A DNA stretch of 55,078 nt from Candidatus Gastranaerophilales bacterium (GTDB taxonomy: Bacteria; Cyanobacteriota; Vampirovibrionia; Gastranaerophilales; Gastranaerophilaceae), in NCBI GenBank assembly GCA_944326015.1, contig CALVCJ010000002.1, forward strand, positions 1-55,078. Reading direction: 5' to 3'. The notes beneath the pieces were generated by a model that saw only the letters and a list, made by a program, of their open reading frames with translations, did no database searches and was not told where the DNA came from. Within the stretch, counting starts at the first letter, position 1. Each line of letters starts with the position of its first letter. The translations under genes were made by a program, and so were the position numbers. This document shows positions 1-7,640 of this stretch, in pieces.

Positions 1-53
1 ATTGTACCGATGTTAACGTGCGGTTTGGTACGTTCGTACTTTTCTCTAGCCAT
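1..53 (-). CDS. tuf: Elongation factor Tu, N-terminal 17 residues (cut by window edge)
   Basis: Only the first 17 codons lie in the window. They read MAREKYERTKPHVNIGT, the nearly invariant start of EF-Tu, the GTPase that delivers aminoacyl-tRNA to the ribosome. A strong ribosome binding site (AAGGAG) lies just upstream of the ATG. The gene has its own promoter and is separated from nusA by a terminator, so it is probably not in the nusA transcript. The identification rests on this short but very characteristic peptide. Confidence 0.9.
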   Translation of the reverse strand, partial: MAREKYERTKPHVNIGT

Positions 54-118
54 GAGATTAATCTCCTTTTTTCTACTTATACTACAATACTAATTTGGTA
101 TTTTAAGCCATATAATAT

Positions 119-146
119 ATAATATTTGCTCAATATTTTTTGTCAA
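119..146 (-). promoter_or_regulatory. Probable tuf promoter
   Basis: On the minus strand a perfect TTGACA (positions 141-146) is followed after 16 bases by TATTAT (119-124), about 65 bases upstream of the tuf start. It lies directly after the nusA terminator, which fits an independent strong promoter for tuf. Confidence 0.6.
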
Positions 147-180
147 CAGAATATAAAAGGGATATGTATACAAATACAAT

Positions 181-210
181 AAAAAAAGGCCGTAATTAAG
201 ACGGCCTTTT
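181..210 (-). terminator. Rho-independent terminator after nusA
   Basis: A perfect 10-bp stem (AAAAGGCCGT with ACGGCCTTTT) with a 7-base loop is followed on the minus strand by a T run. It lies 13 bases beyond the nusA stop codon. It could work in both directions, but nusA is the only gene that runs into it. Confidence 0.85.
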
Positions 211-222
211 AATTTGTATTAT

Positions 223-1461
223 TTATTCTTCTGTTTCATCAACTTCTTCAGCAGTCGGCTCATCTTGGAAATCTTCTTCATCAACAGCCTGCTGATTCAT
301 CTCTTCTTCAATTTCCTGTTGAAGTTCATCGACTTCTTCTTCAGCGTCGTCGACAATTTCTTCGGGCACTTCTTCATAATGAGATATATTTTGAGCTTCA
401 GCTTTTTCCATTTGAGAAACGCTCTTGATATCTATTTTCCATCCTGTCAACTTATGTGCAAGCCTTACGTTCTGACCTTCACGTCCGATTGCGAGGCTCA
501 ACTGATCATCAGGTACAACTACCATTGCTTCGTGAGCATACTCATCATCTGCCAGAATATCAACAGACACAACTCTTGCTGGAGATAATGCATTAACAAT
601 ATATTCAACCGGATCTTCTGAATATCTTACAATATCAATTTTTTCATTTTTCAATTCCGAAACAATTGTCTGAATTCTGGACCCACGTGGTCCTATACAA
701 GCACCTACACTGTCGACTTCAGGATCATTTGACCAGACTGCAATTTTTGTTCGGTAGCCTGCTTCTCTGGAAATTGATTTAATTTCTACAATTCCATCTT
801 CAATTTCAGGTACTTCAAGTTCAAAAAGCTCTCTGACAATTTCAGCATGCGCATGAGAAACAATTACCTGAGGCAATCTCGTTGTTTCTTTTACATTTAA
901 AACAAAAACTCTTATTCTATTGCCGGGTTTGTAATATTCTCCTGGAATTTGTTCTTTCTGCGGCATTATAGCATCTATTTTGCCTATATTAACGATAACG
1001 TTACGGTTTTCAACACGTTGAATAATACCTGTTGTCAATGTTCCTTTCTTTTCCAAAAACTCATTTAAAACAAGATTCCTTTCAGCTTCTCTGATTCTCT
1101 GAGTAATAACCTGCTTAGCAGACTGAGCTGCAATACGGCCGAATTGTTCAGGTGTAACTTCTATTTTAATTTCATCACCTGTTTCCACGTCTTCTGCAAT
1201 TTCTTTTGCATCTGTCAGAGTAATTTGTGTATCCGGGTCTTCAACTTCATCCACTACAAGTTTTGTTCTGAAAACTCCGATTTCACCTGATTGCTCGTCC
1301 AAAATTGCTTCAATATTTGTTGCCTCTTTAATATGCATATGTTTTTTATATGCAGCCACCATTGCATCACACAAAGAAGCTATCAAAACTTCTTTTGATA
1401 TTCCTCTTTCTCTTTCAAGTTCTTCGCAAGCTTCAAATAGCGCTGTACCGATTTTAATCAT
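223..1461 (-). CDS. nusA: Transcription termination/antitermination protein NusA
   Basis: NusA binds RNA polymerase and nascent RNA and modulates pausing, termination and antitermination. The 412-residue protein has the family order: N-terminal polymerase-binding domain (about 1-125), S1 domain (about 130-200), and two KH domains (about 200-345) containing GACIGPRGSRI and SLAIGREGQNVRLA. It then ends in a very acidic tail of about 60 residues instead of the long C-terminal repeats of E. coli NusA. A Shine-Dalgarno AAGGA lies about 10 bases before the ATG. rimP lies just upstream, as in most bacteria. The usual downstream partner infB is absent; a terminator and tuf follow instead. Confidence 0.95.
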   Translation of the reverse strand: MIKIGTALFEACEELERERGISKEVLIASLCDAMVAAYKKHMHIKEATNIEAILDEQSGEIGVFRTKLVVDEVEDPDTQITLTDAKEIAEDVETGDEIKIEVTPEQFGRIAAQSAKQVITQRIREAERNLVLNEFLEKKGTLTTGIIQRVENRNVIVNIGKIDAIMPQKEQIPGEYYKPGNRIRVFVLNVKETTRLPQVIVSHAHAEIVRELFELEVPEIEDGIVEIKSISREAGYRTKIAVWSNDPEVDSVGACIGPRGSRIQTIVSELKNEKIDIVRYSEDPVEYIVNALSPARVVSVDILADDEYAHEAMVVVPDDQLSLAIGREGQNVRLAHKLTGWKIDIKSVSQMEKAEAQNISHYEEVPEEIVDDAEEEVDELQQEIEEEMNQQAVDEEDFQDEPTAEEVDETEE

Positions 1462-1507
1462 TGTCTATTTTCCTTTCTATTGTTAAGCCTATAAGTTAAT
1501 AAGTTAA

Positions 1508-1551
1508 TAAGTGAATAAGTAGTTTACGTTAAATTTTCAGCTATTCACTTA
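1508..1551. repeat. Inverted repeat between rimP and nusA
   Basis: TAAGTGAATA at 1508-1517 is the exact complement of TATTCACTTA at 1542-1551, giving a 10-bp stem in the short rimP-nusA spacer. It adjoins a small tandem run of TAAGTTAA units (about 1490-1510). There is no T tract, so it is not an obvious terminator. A role in mRNA processing or in nusA autoregulation is possible but only inferred. Confidence 0.45.
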
Positions 1552-1552
1552 A

Positions 1553-2035
1553 CTAATCAATATACAATTTCGCAGACTGAATATTTTCCCGCGGAATTTG
1601 CAATTCCTGCCCGTCATCAAATCTGAAAAATCTTAATCCATTTGTATCGTCGTAATCAAGAATTTCTCCTTTAAATATTTTTCCAGTCTCGCCCTCTAAC
1701 GGTGTTTTAAGCTTTAAGCTTATTCTCCGCCCGTTAAAAATAACAAATTCTTTTTCAGACTTGAATTTACGCTCCAAACCCGGAGATGAAACTTCAAGAT
1801 AGTATTTTACAGGTATAAGTTCGTCTAAAAAATCTGACAGACTTCTTGTAACATTTTCACAGTCATCAAGTGTAACTTCTTTTTCTTTTGAATATAGATA
1901 AATACGTAAAAACCACCTGTGATTTTCTTTTATAAATTCTATTTCAATGGGAATATATCCAAAGCGCATGGCCGTATTTTTAATCAACGGTGTAATTTTT
2001 TCCAAGACATCATGCCTGTTAATTTCCTGTTTCAC
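1553..2035 (-). CDS. rimP: Ribosome maturation factor RimP
   Basis: RimP assists late assembly of the 30S ribosomal subunit. The 160-residue product has the normal family length. The conserved stretch YYLEVSSPGLER sits near residue 80, followed by the C-terminal SH3-like domain ending in IPRENIQSAKL. It precedes nusA by about 90 bases in the same orientation, the standard rimP-nusA pairing, so the two are very likely co-transcribed. Nothing in the sequence looks aberrant. Confidence 0.93.
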   Translation of the reverse strand: MKQEINRHDVLEKITPLIKNTAMRFGYIPIEIEFIKENHRWFLRIYLYSKEKEVTLDDCENVTRSLSDFLDELIPVKYYLEVSSPGLERKFKSEKEFVIFNGRRISLKLKTPLEGETGKIFKGEILDYDDTNGLRFFRFDDGQELQIPRENIQSAKLYID

Positions 2036-2070
2036 AAATAAACCTTACCCTTTCTTACTACCCTATTAGA

Positions 2071-2102
2071 TGAAAAAGAACGGGAATTCCCGTTCTTTTT
2101 CA
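2071..2102 (-). terminator. Palindromic terminator downstream of the coiled-coil gene
   Basis: A perfect palindrome centred on GGGAATTCCC, with flanking AAAGAAC and GTTCTTT arms, ends in T-rich sequence on either strand. It lies between the stop of the coiled-coil gene and the start of rimP, so it probably ends the coiled-coil transcript and separates it from the rimP-nusA unit. Confidence 0.75.
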
Positions 2103-2181
2103 TGACAATACAGTCTCTGTTTACAAATTATAAATTACAAATATTCAAAAGTAAAGTGTTATGTAAAATTATTTTAACTTA

Positions 2182-3804
2182 TTAAACTAAACCTGGCATA
2201 CTCAAATCTGATGAGTTTACAGCTTCTGCTTTTCTTTTTTCTGCTTCAAATTCCGCCTGTGTAACCGGTTTAGCACCTATCATATACAATGTTTCACCGT
2301 TATAAGATCCTGTTCGGAATGTTTTTGTACCAATAGTTTCTGCCTTGGATTTATCAGAATATAAATCAGTATAATTCATTTTCCGTTGAAGTTCATCTGT
2401 GGTATCAGTCAGTTGTTCATATTTTTCGGAATTTTTTTCATTTTTCTTTAATTTACGTTTTTCCATGAAACTCAGACCGTCTGTTGTATCAATATTTGCG
2501 TTACGTTTATCAATTTTATCGGAAAGAGAATTCATTTGACTATTTGTATTTTCCAATTCTTTCTTTTCTTTGTTCTCTAATTCAGTTAAACGGGTTTTCT
2601 GTTCGGTTATTTCAGTTCCGTATTTTTCAATATCTTTTGTAAGTTTTTTCTGTTTATCCAATGCATCTTCATATTCTTTTACTTTTGCATTAGCGTCTGC
2701 TTCCTGTTTTTTCAATTCATTAAGTTCTTGCTGTGCTTTTTCATACTCACCTGTAGCTGTTTTTAGTTCGTCTTTTGCCGTTTGAACAGATTGAGCAGCA
2801 GTTTCATAGTTGTTAATCTGGGCTTCATAATTCTTAACGGCATTTGCATGGTTTTCTCTTGCGGTATCTAATGCTGATTTTGCATTATCTTTTTGTCGTT
2901 TTGCATCTTCTACTGCGCGTTGAGCATTTGAGTAAGCCGGTTCATTCGGAACTTGTGTTTTTCCATCAGGACCTGTTTTTGTTTTAGGGGTGCTTGCAAG
3001 TGTTGCCTCAGCCTCTACCAGAGCTGTCGATGCTGCTGTATAATCAGTTGCGGCCTGACCAACTGCAGACTCCATATTCTGCGCAACTTTTAATGCGGAA
3101 TTTTTATCTCTTTCTGCTCCTGCAAGTGCCTCTTCTTTATTTGAAACATTCTTTTCTTTTTTATCAACTTCAGCTTCTTTAGCTTTGACTTTTGGCTCTA
3201 AATCAGCCAATTGACGGGTTGCTGCCTCTGATGCTTCCTTCATTGAAGGCAATTGTGATTCCAATTGTGACAATTCAGAATTCATACTAATTCGTTCAGA
3301 TTCTGCAGCTTCTATTGCAGCACGCAATGATGTTGAATCCTTTGCGTTTTTCATATCTTTTAAAGCTGCAGCATCTGCAGAATTATTATCAACTTTGCCT
3401 CCATTATCGTCATGAGCCGGAGTTTTTCCTCCAACCGATAAACTACCCAGACCGCCAAGCTGGTTTAATGTGTCTGCAAGCATTGACACAGCTGTTAAAG
3501 CTGCTGCATATTTATTTATGCCATTATTCTCGACGTGTGTAAAGACAGGTGCAGATATTATATTATTGTTCAACTGAATTCTGTTATCATTTAATGCATG
3601 CCTTTGTGCACTTATTGATTCGCTATGATATTGTTTAACATTAAATATTGCTCCTGTACCTACTTTTGAACGTTGAGCCATTATACCAAAACCGGTTCTT
3701 GTAGACGTAGTAAGTTTGTTTGCAGTTACAGTCTTAAATGACGCACTGTCAAGAACTTTCTTAGGAATATTCAGTTTTGCTAATCCCGGTTTGTTGACTG
3801 ACAT
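2182..3804 (-). CDS. Coiled-coil protein of unknown function
   Basis: I do not recognise a family for this 540-residue protein. Residues 1-130 are moderately basic and include a short hydrophobic stretch near 95-120. Residues about 150-445 are almost entirely heptad-like, rich in Glu, Lys, Ala, Gln and Asn, which predicts a long helical coiled coil. A compact C-terminal part (about 480-540) contains a YNGETLYMIGAKPVTQAEFEAE-like segment. No signal peptide is evident. The layout (short head, long coiled coil, small tail) resembles structural or type III-secreted proteins, and the 588-residue protein at 44.4 kb is built on a similar plan. It stands alone, with its own terminator. A secreted or surface role is inference only. 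Confidence 0.6.
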   Translation of the reverse strand: MSVNKPGLAKLNIPKKVLDSASFKTVTANKLTTSTRTGFGIMAQRSKVGTGAIFNVKQYHSESISAQRHALNDNRIQLNNNIISAPVFTHVENNGINKYAAALTAVSMLADTLNQLGGLGSLSVGGKTPAHDDNGGKVDNNSADAAALKDMKNAKDSTSLRAAIEAAESERISMNSELSQLESQLPSMKEASEAATRQLADLEPKVKAKEAEVDKKEKNVSNKEEALAGAERDKNSALKVAQNMESAVGQAATDYTAASTALVEAEATLASTPKTKTGPDGKTQVPNEPAYSNAQRAVEDAKRQKDNAKSALDTARENHANAVKNYEAQINNYETAAQSVQTAKDELKTATGEYEKAQQELNELKKQEADANAKVKEYEDALDKQKKLTKDIEKYGTEITEQKTRLTELENKEKKELENTNSQMNSLSDKIDKRNANIDTTDGLSFMEKRKLKKNEKNSEKYEQLTDTTDELQRKMNYTDLYSDKSKAETIGTKTFRTGSYNGETLYMIGAKPVTQAEFEAEKRKAEAVNSSDLSMPGLV

Positions 3805-4351
3805 GATTACTACTCTATTTTTATACTCTTAAATATGTAAACACTTTTAAAATAAAGGAATTTCAAAGATACATAATATTGTTACAATACTTAATAGTTA
3901 TATTCTCTAATTATAATATGCCCGTATTTTTAATAAAAAATCTTGTATGCGCTCATTCAAATTTTAATGTTAATAATATTCACAATTAAAAAATAAAGAT
4001 AAAGTGTTGATACAAGACTATTTCCAAAGTTAGCAAGTTATTTTAACAAATAGTTTACAAAAATTATGTAAATTTTTTATGCTAAAAACTATCCTGCAAA
4101 TAGTTTGCCAAATCTGCATTTTAAAGATTAAGACAAAATAATTGTAAAAAGATTGGCATGGAAATGCTTAAAGTTATTTATTTTTTTTAATTTAGTTTTA
4201 TGATGAAAATACAAAATCTTGGGAGCGGGGATAGATACTTATCAATCTTCTGCTCAAGAATTTATCCATCCTTGGAACGATTAAATAAGCGAGAAAAATT
4301 GTTAAAATAAGGATAGAGGAACTTTATCATTTTATTTGGAGGTAGTGAGTC
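3805..4351. other. AT-rich intergenic region with small direct repeat
   Basis: This 547-base region between divergent genes contains no convincing ORF. Two copies of a 16-base motif, CAAATAGTTTACAAAA (from 4047) and CAAATAGTTTGCCAAA (from 4097), sit 50 bases apart and could be operator-like. Near 4215-4234 a G-rich segment (AATCTTGGGAG then GGGGATAG) resembles one at 13963-13988 upstream of aroQ. The remainder is promoter-like AT-rich sequence without a clear consensus pair. Confidence 0.4.
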
Positions 4352-4885
4352 GTGTTAGAACATGGTTATATTCAAATTTACACAGGAGATGGAAAAGGAA
4401 AAACAACCGCATCTCTCGGATTGGCTTTAAGAGCTTTGGGACACGGCTGGAAGGTTTTAATTATACAGTTTACCAAAGGCGACAGCGCAACTTCTTACGG
4501 AGAAATTGTTTCATCGTCAAAATTTCTTCCCAATCTTGATGTTGTACAGTTCGGAATGGACAGGGTATGTTATTCACATAATGTATGTATGGAAGATTTT
4601 AAAGAAGCGCAAAGAGGCTGGGAATTTGCAAAAAAAGCGATTAATTCAGGTAAATATCAGCTGATTATACTTGATGAAATAAATATTTGCACTGCAATGA
4701 ATATGATTAAAGTTTCAGATGTAAAAGAAGCTTTGCTTCATAAACCTGAAAATCTTGAAATTGTATTAACAGGACGCTATGCACATCCTGAGTTAAAAGC
4801 AATGGCTCATCTTGTAACCGAAATGAAACCCATTAAACACTATTTTGATATGGGTGTTATGGCGAGACAGGGCATTGAATACTAG
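4352..4885 (+). CDS. cobO: Corrinoid (cob(I)alamin) adenosyltransferase, CobO/BtuR type
   Basis: The enzyme transfers the 5'-deoxyadenosyl group of ATP to Co(I) corrinoids to make the adenosylated coenzyme. The 177-residue protein starts with the family's N-terminal strand and P-loop GDGKGKTTASLG (residues about 12-23), followed by the typical LIIQFTKG. The Walker B-like LIILDEIN is near 107-114, and the family signature ELKAMAHLVTEMKPIKH is near the C-terminus. The start is a GTG, chosen because a perfect GGAGGT lies 8 bases before it. No other cobalamin gene is nearby, so it may serve salvage of imported corrinoids. Confidence 0.88.
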   Translation: MLEHGYIQIYTGDGKGKTTASLGLALRALGHGWKVLIIQFTKGDSATSYGEIVSSSKFLPNLDVVQFGMDRVCYSHNVCMEDFKEAQRGWEFAKKAINSGKYQLIILDEINICTAMNMIKVSDVKEALLHKPENLEIVLTGRYAHPELKAMAHLVTEMKPIKHYFDMGVMARQGIEY

Positions 4886-4939
4886 GCTTAACACAATATA
4901 AGTTAATGTAAATCCTTTTTGTTTCAGAAAATGAAATAC

Positions 4940-4975
4940 CGGACAATCTGAGAAGTCAGAAAGTCCGTTTTTTTT
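4940..4975 (+). terminator. Terminator after cobO (between convergent cobO and recF)
   Basis: A hairpin with outer stem CGGAC/GTCCG and inner stem TCTGA/TCAGA around a GAAG loop is followed by eight T on the plus strand. It lies about 55 bases after the cobO stop and just before the recF stop on the other strand. Confidence 0.8.
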
Positions 4976-4976
4976 A

Positions 4977-6083
4977 CTAATTTACAATACTTCCATTTTC
5001 AATCTTATATATTTTAACGTCTTTCAAAAATTCCTCTTCAAAAAGAACAGTATCAACAGAAGTTACAATGGTCTGAGTATCACTGTTAATTGATTTTAGC
5101 AAATAATTCTGCCTTAAATCATCAAGCTCAGCAAGCACATCATCTAAAAGCAGCAATGGTTCATCACCCGTTTTGGAAGTTATTATATCAAGTTCAGATA
5201 ACTTAAGAGCAAGCACAACAGTTCTCTGCTGCCCCTGTGAAGCAAACCTTACAGCTTCGTTACTATTAATATAAAAAATTATATCATCTCTATGCGGGCC
5301 TACACAGGCTTGTCCTCTACGCATTTCCTCTGTTTTACGTTCTTCCAGAGACAGTTTAAATGCTGCAGCTATTTCATCAGGCTCGCTCTCATCATTTAAA
5401 AATGAACAGTCATAGACAATCTTCAATTCTTCAGTTTCACTTATAATCCTGTGTTTTTCACGGGCAATAATTTCAATCTCTTTTAAAAATTTTTTACGCA
5501 AATAAATTATGTTGCTCCCGGTTATTACAAGCTGTTCATTATACACATCAAGCAAAGTTTGATTAAAAAAACCACTTTTTAAATATTCTTTAAGAATATT
5601 ATTTTTTTGAATTCTTACTTTATCGTATTTGGCAATTCTGTCATCATAAGCCGGATAAACCTGTACAATTGCTCTGTCAAGCCAATCCCGCCTATCAGCA
5701 GGATTTCCTCTGAGTAGACGCAGATCTGCCGTAGAAAAAAGTACTGTTTTTAATACCGATTTAAAATTTTTAGGAGTAGTTTTAACTTTATTTAGTGCAA
5801 GTTCTCGTTTCTTTTCTTTTGAGTAAGAAAAGTCCAGTTCAATATCAGTATCTGCCTTAAGTATATTGCAATTAATTTCTGTTTTTTCTGCATCAAAATT
5901 AATCAGCTCAATATTGTTCAATGTTCGTGGCGACTTCAAAGTAGAAAGGAAATAAATACTCTCTAAAATATTAGTTTTTCCCTGAGCATTTTTGCCTATG
6001 ATAAGAATTTTATTACAGTTTAAATCAAGGCTTACATCCTTGCAATTTCTATAATTTGTAAGCTTCAAATCCTTCACTATCAT
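4977..6083 (-). CDS. recF: DNA replication and repair protein RecF
   Basis: RecF is an ABC-type ATPase that binds gapped DNA and helps load RecA at stalled forks. The product has the family N-terminus (KDLKLTNYRN), a Walker A GKNAQGKTN near residues 31-39, a signature-like SQGQQRTVVLALK, and a Walker B LLLLDDVLAELD near the C-terminus. Length (about 368) is normal. I chose the ATG at 6083. An in-frame TTG six codons upstream is possible but has no ribosome binding site. The ATG has none either: a TATAAT box lies 6 bases before it, so the transcript may be leaderless. The gene is not in the usual dnaA-dnaN-recF cluster. Confidence 0.92.
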   Translation of the reverse strand: MIVKDLKLTNYRNCKDVSLDLNCNKILIIGKNAQGKTNILESIYFLSTLKSPRTLNNIELINFDAEKTEINCNILKADTDIELDFSYSKEKKRELALNKVKTTPKNFKSVLKTVLFSTADLRLLRGNPADRRDWLDRAIVQVYPAYDDRIAKYDKVRIQKNNILKEYLKSGFFNQTLLDVYNEQLVITGSNIIYLRKKFLKEIEIIAREKHRIISETEELKIVYDCSFLNDESEPDEIAAAFKLSLEERKTEEMRRGQACVGPHRDDIIFYINSNEAVRFASQGQQRTVVLALKLSELDIITSKTGDEPLLLLDDVLAELDDLRQNYLLKSINSDTQTIVTSVDTVLFEEEFLKDVKIYKIENGSIVN

Positions 6084-6184
6084 AAAAAAATTATACCCCA
6101 AATATATGATTTCTTAATTTAATATAGACTATTGTTAAAGTTTCTTATATAATAATCTTGTTATAATATGGATAAGGAAGTATA

Positions 6185-6439
6185 ATGTTACCGGTTATAT
6201 CAGAAGAGAATGCAATACAAGCTTTCAACGAGATTTTCAAAGATATGCCCTCCTGGCGTAAAAAAATGATTCACTACATTAAAGAGGAAAATCCGGAAAT
6301 AAATACTGCAATAATCGAAGCCTCAAATAAAACCGATTTAGATCCGAAAGCTATTGCACTGGGTGCTTATATGACCTATACACTAATAGAACTTGCAATG
6401 AAAGAAAATGATTCATTAATAAATTTCCAGGAAGGATAG
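6185..6439 (+). CDS. Small conserved-looking protein upstream of pilT
   Basis: An 84-residue, mainly helical, soluble protein without signal peptide; I do not recognise a family. It starts 6 bases after an AAGGAAG ribosome binding site, and an extended -10 element (TGTTATAAT, 6159-6167) lies just upstream, which supports a real gene with its own promoter. Its stop is 4 bases before the pilT ATG, so the two are almost certainly co-transcribed and translationally linked. A role linked to pilus retraction is suggested only by this position. Confidence 0.75.
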   Translation: MLPVISEENAIQAFNEIFKDMPSWRKKMIHYIKEENPEINTAIIEASNKTDLDPKAIALGAYMTYTLIELAMKENDSLINFQEG

Positions 6440-6443
6440 AACT

Positions 6444-7514
6444 ATGCTAATTGAAGAACTTTTAGAAAAACTTGTTGCTGACGGTGGTTCTGACCTGCAT
6501 ATCTCAAGCGGTCTTCCTCCGGCTGCACGTATAGACGGGAAACTGCAAAGATATGATTATCCGCCTCTAAGCCCAGATGACGTAGAAACTCTCTTATTCC
6601 CGATGCTCTCAAATGAACAAAGGCGTACACTTGAGCAAAATTGGGAACTTGACTTTTCTTACGGCATTGAAGGTTTAAGCCGATTCAGGGTCAATTTTTA
6701 CAAAGATAAAGGGAATTATGCCGCCGCATTCAGAACAATTACCTCTATAGTTCCCTCTTTTGACAAACTCGGGCTACCAGATGTAGTAAGAAGAACAGCA
6801 GACAAACCAAGAGGTCTTGTTCTCGTTACCGGTCCTACAGGTTCAGGTAAATCAACGACTCTTGCTGCAATGATTGATTATATAAATACAAACAGAGCTG
6901 AACATATTTTAACAATTGAAGACCCGATAGAATTCGTACACACATCAAAACAAAGCATTATCCATCAGCGTGAATTGGGCATGGATACAAGATCATTTGC
7001 AAACGCACTGAAATCAGCTCTGCGTGAAGACCCTGATATTATTCTGGTAGGTGAGATGAGAGACCATGAAACAATTGCTCTTGCACTTACCGCCGCTGAA
7101 ACAGGTCACTTGGTATTCGGAACCTTACACACCTCATCTGCAGCCCAAACAATTGACCGTATCATAGACGTATTCCCGGAAGGTCAGCAGCAACAGATAC
7201 GTGTTCAGCTTGCAAACTCGCTTGTTGCAGTATTTGCCCAGACACTTCTTGCAAAAGTGCAACCGGACGGAACAAAAAAAGGTCGTGTTATGGCTCAGGA
7301 AATCATGCTTGTTACTCCGGCCATTGCAAACCTTATTAGAGAAGCAAAAGCCGCTCAAATATATTCAACAATTCAGATGAACCAGGCTTTAGGCATGCAA
7401 ACTCTTGAAATGGCTCTTGCAAATCTCTATAAACAAGGCATAATTACCATTGAAGATGCCCTTTCACGGACGTCAAGACCGGATGAATTACAAAGATTAA
7501 TGAAGGGCGGTTAA
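6444..7514 (+). CDS. pilT: Twitching motility ATPase PilT
   Basis: PilT is the hexameric cytoplasmic ATPase that drives retraction of type IV pili. The 356-residue sequence has the PAS-like N-terminal domain with GGSDLHISSGLPP, Walker A GPTGSGKST (130-138), the Asp box ILTIEDPIEF, Walker B DIILVGEMRD, and the His box HLVFGTLHTSSAAQTIDRI. PilT-specific features such as the ending SRPDELQRLMKGG separate it from PilB and GspE. It is the only pilus motor gene in the window and may act on the several prepilin-like proteins encoded nearby. Length is typical. Confidence 0.93.
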   Translation: MLIEELLEKLVADGGSDLHISSGLPPAARIDGKLQRYDYPPLSPDDVETLLFPMLSNEQRRTLEQNWELDFSYGIEGLSRFRVNFYKDKGNYAAAFRTITSIVPSFDKLGLPDVVRRTADKPRGLVLVTGPTGSGKSTTLAAMIDYINTNRAEHILTIEDPIEFVHTSKQSIIHQRELGMDTRSFANALKSALREDPDIILVGEMRDHETIALALTAAETGHLVFGTLHTSSAAQTIDRIIDVFPEGQQQQIRVQLANSLVAVFAQTLLAKVQPDGTKKGRVMAQEIMLVTPAIANLIREAKAAQIYSTIQMNQALGMQTLEMALANLYKQGIITIEDALSRTSRPDELQRLMKGG

Positions 7515-7545
7515 TGTTCTACATAAACATTTAGAACTTATTTAC

Positions 7546-7576
7546 AAAAAGACTCGAATATCACGGGTCTTTTTTT
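7546..7576 (+). terminator. Terminator after pilT
   Basis: An 11-bp stem with one G-T pair (AAAAAGACTCG with CGGGTCTTTTT) and a 7-base loop ends in a T run, 32 bases after the pilT stop. Confidence 0.8.
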
Positions 7577-7601
7577 ACAATAATTTTGTTTGTGGTAAAA
7601 T
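7574..7601 (+). promoter_or_regulatory. Probable lysS promoter
   Basis: TTTACA (7574-7579) and TAAAAT (7596-7601) are separated by 16 bases and lie about 40 bases before the lysS start, directly after the pilT terminator. A ribosome binding site AAGGAAG precedes the lysS ATG. Confidence 0.5.
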
Positions 7602-7640
7602 TAAATAAAAAAGATTTTACAACTGAAAAGGAAGTATAAA

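Noticed and set aside
4195..4345. Cobalamin riboswitch upstream of cobO
   Set aside because: No B12-box-like sequence was found; only short G-rich and weak stem motifs are present.
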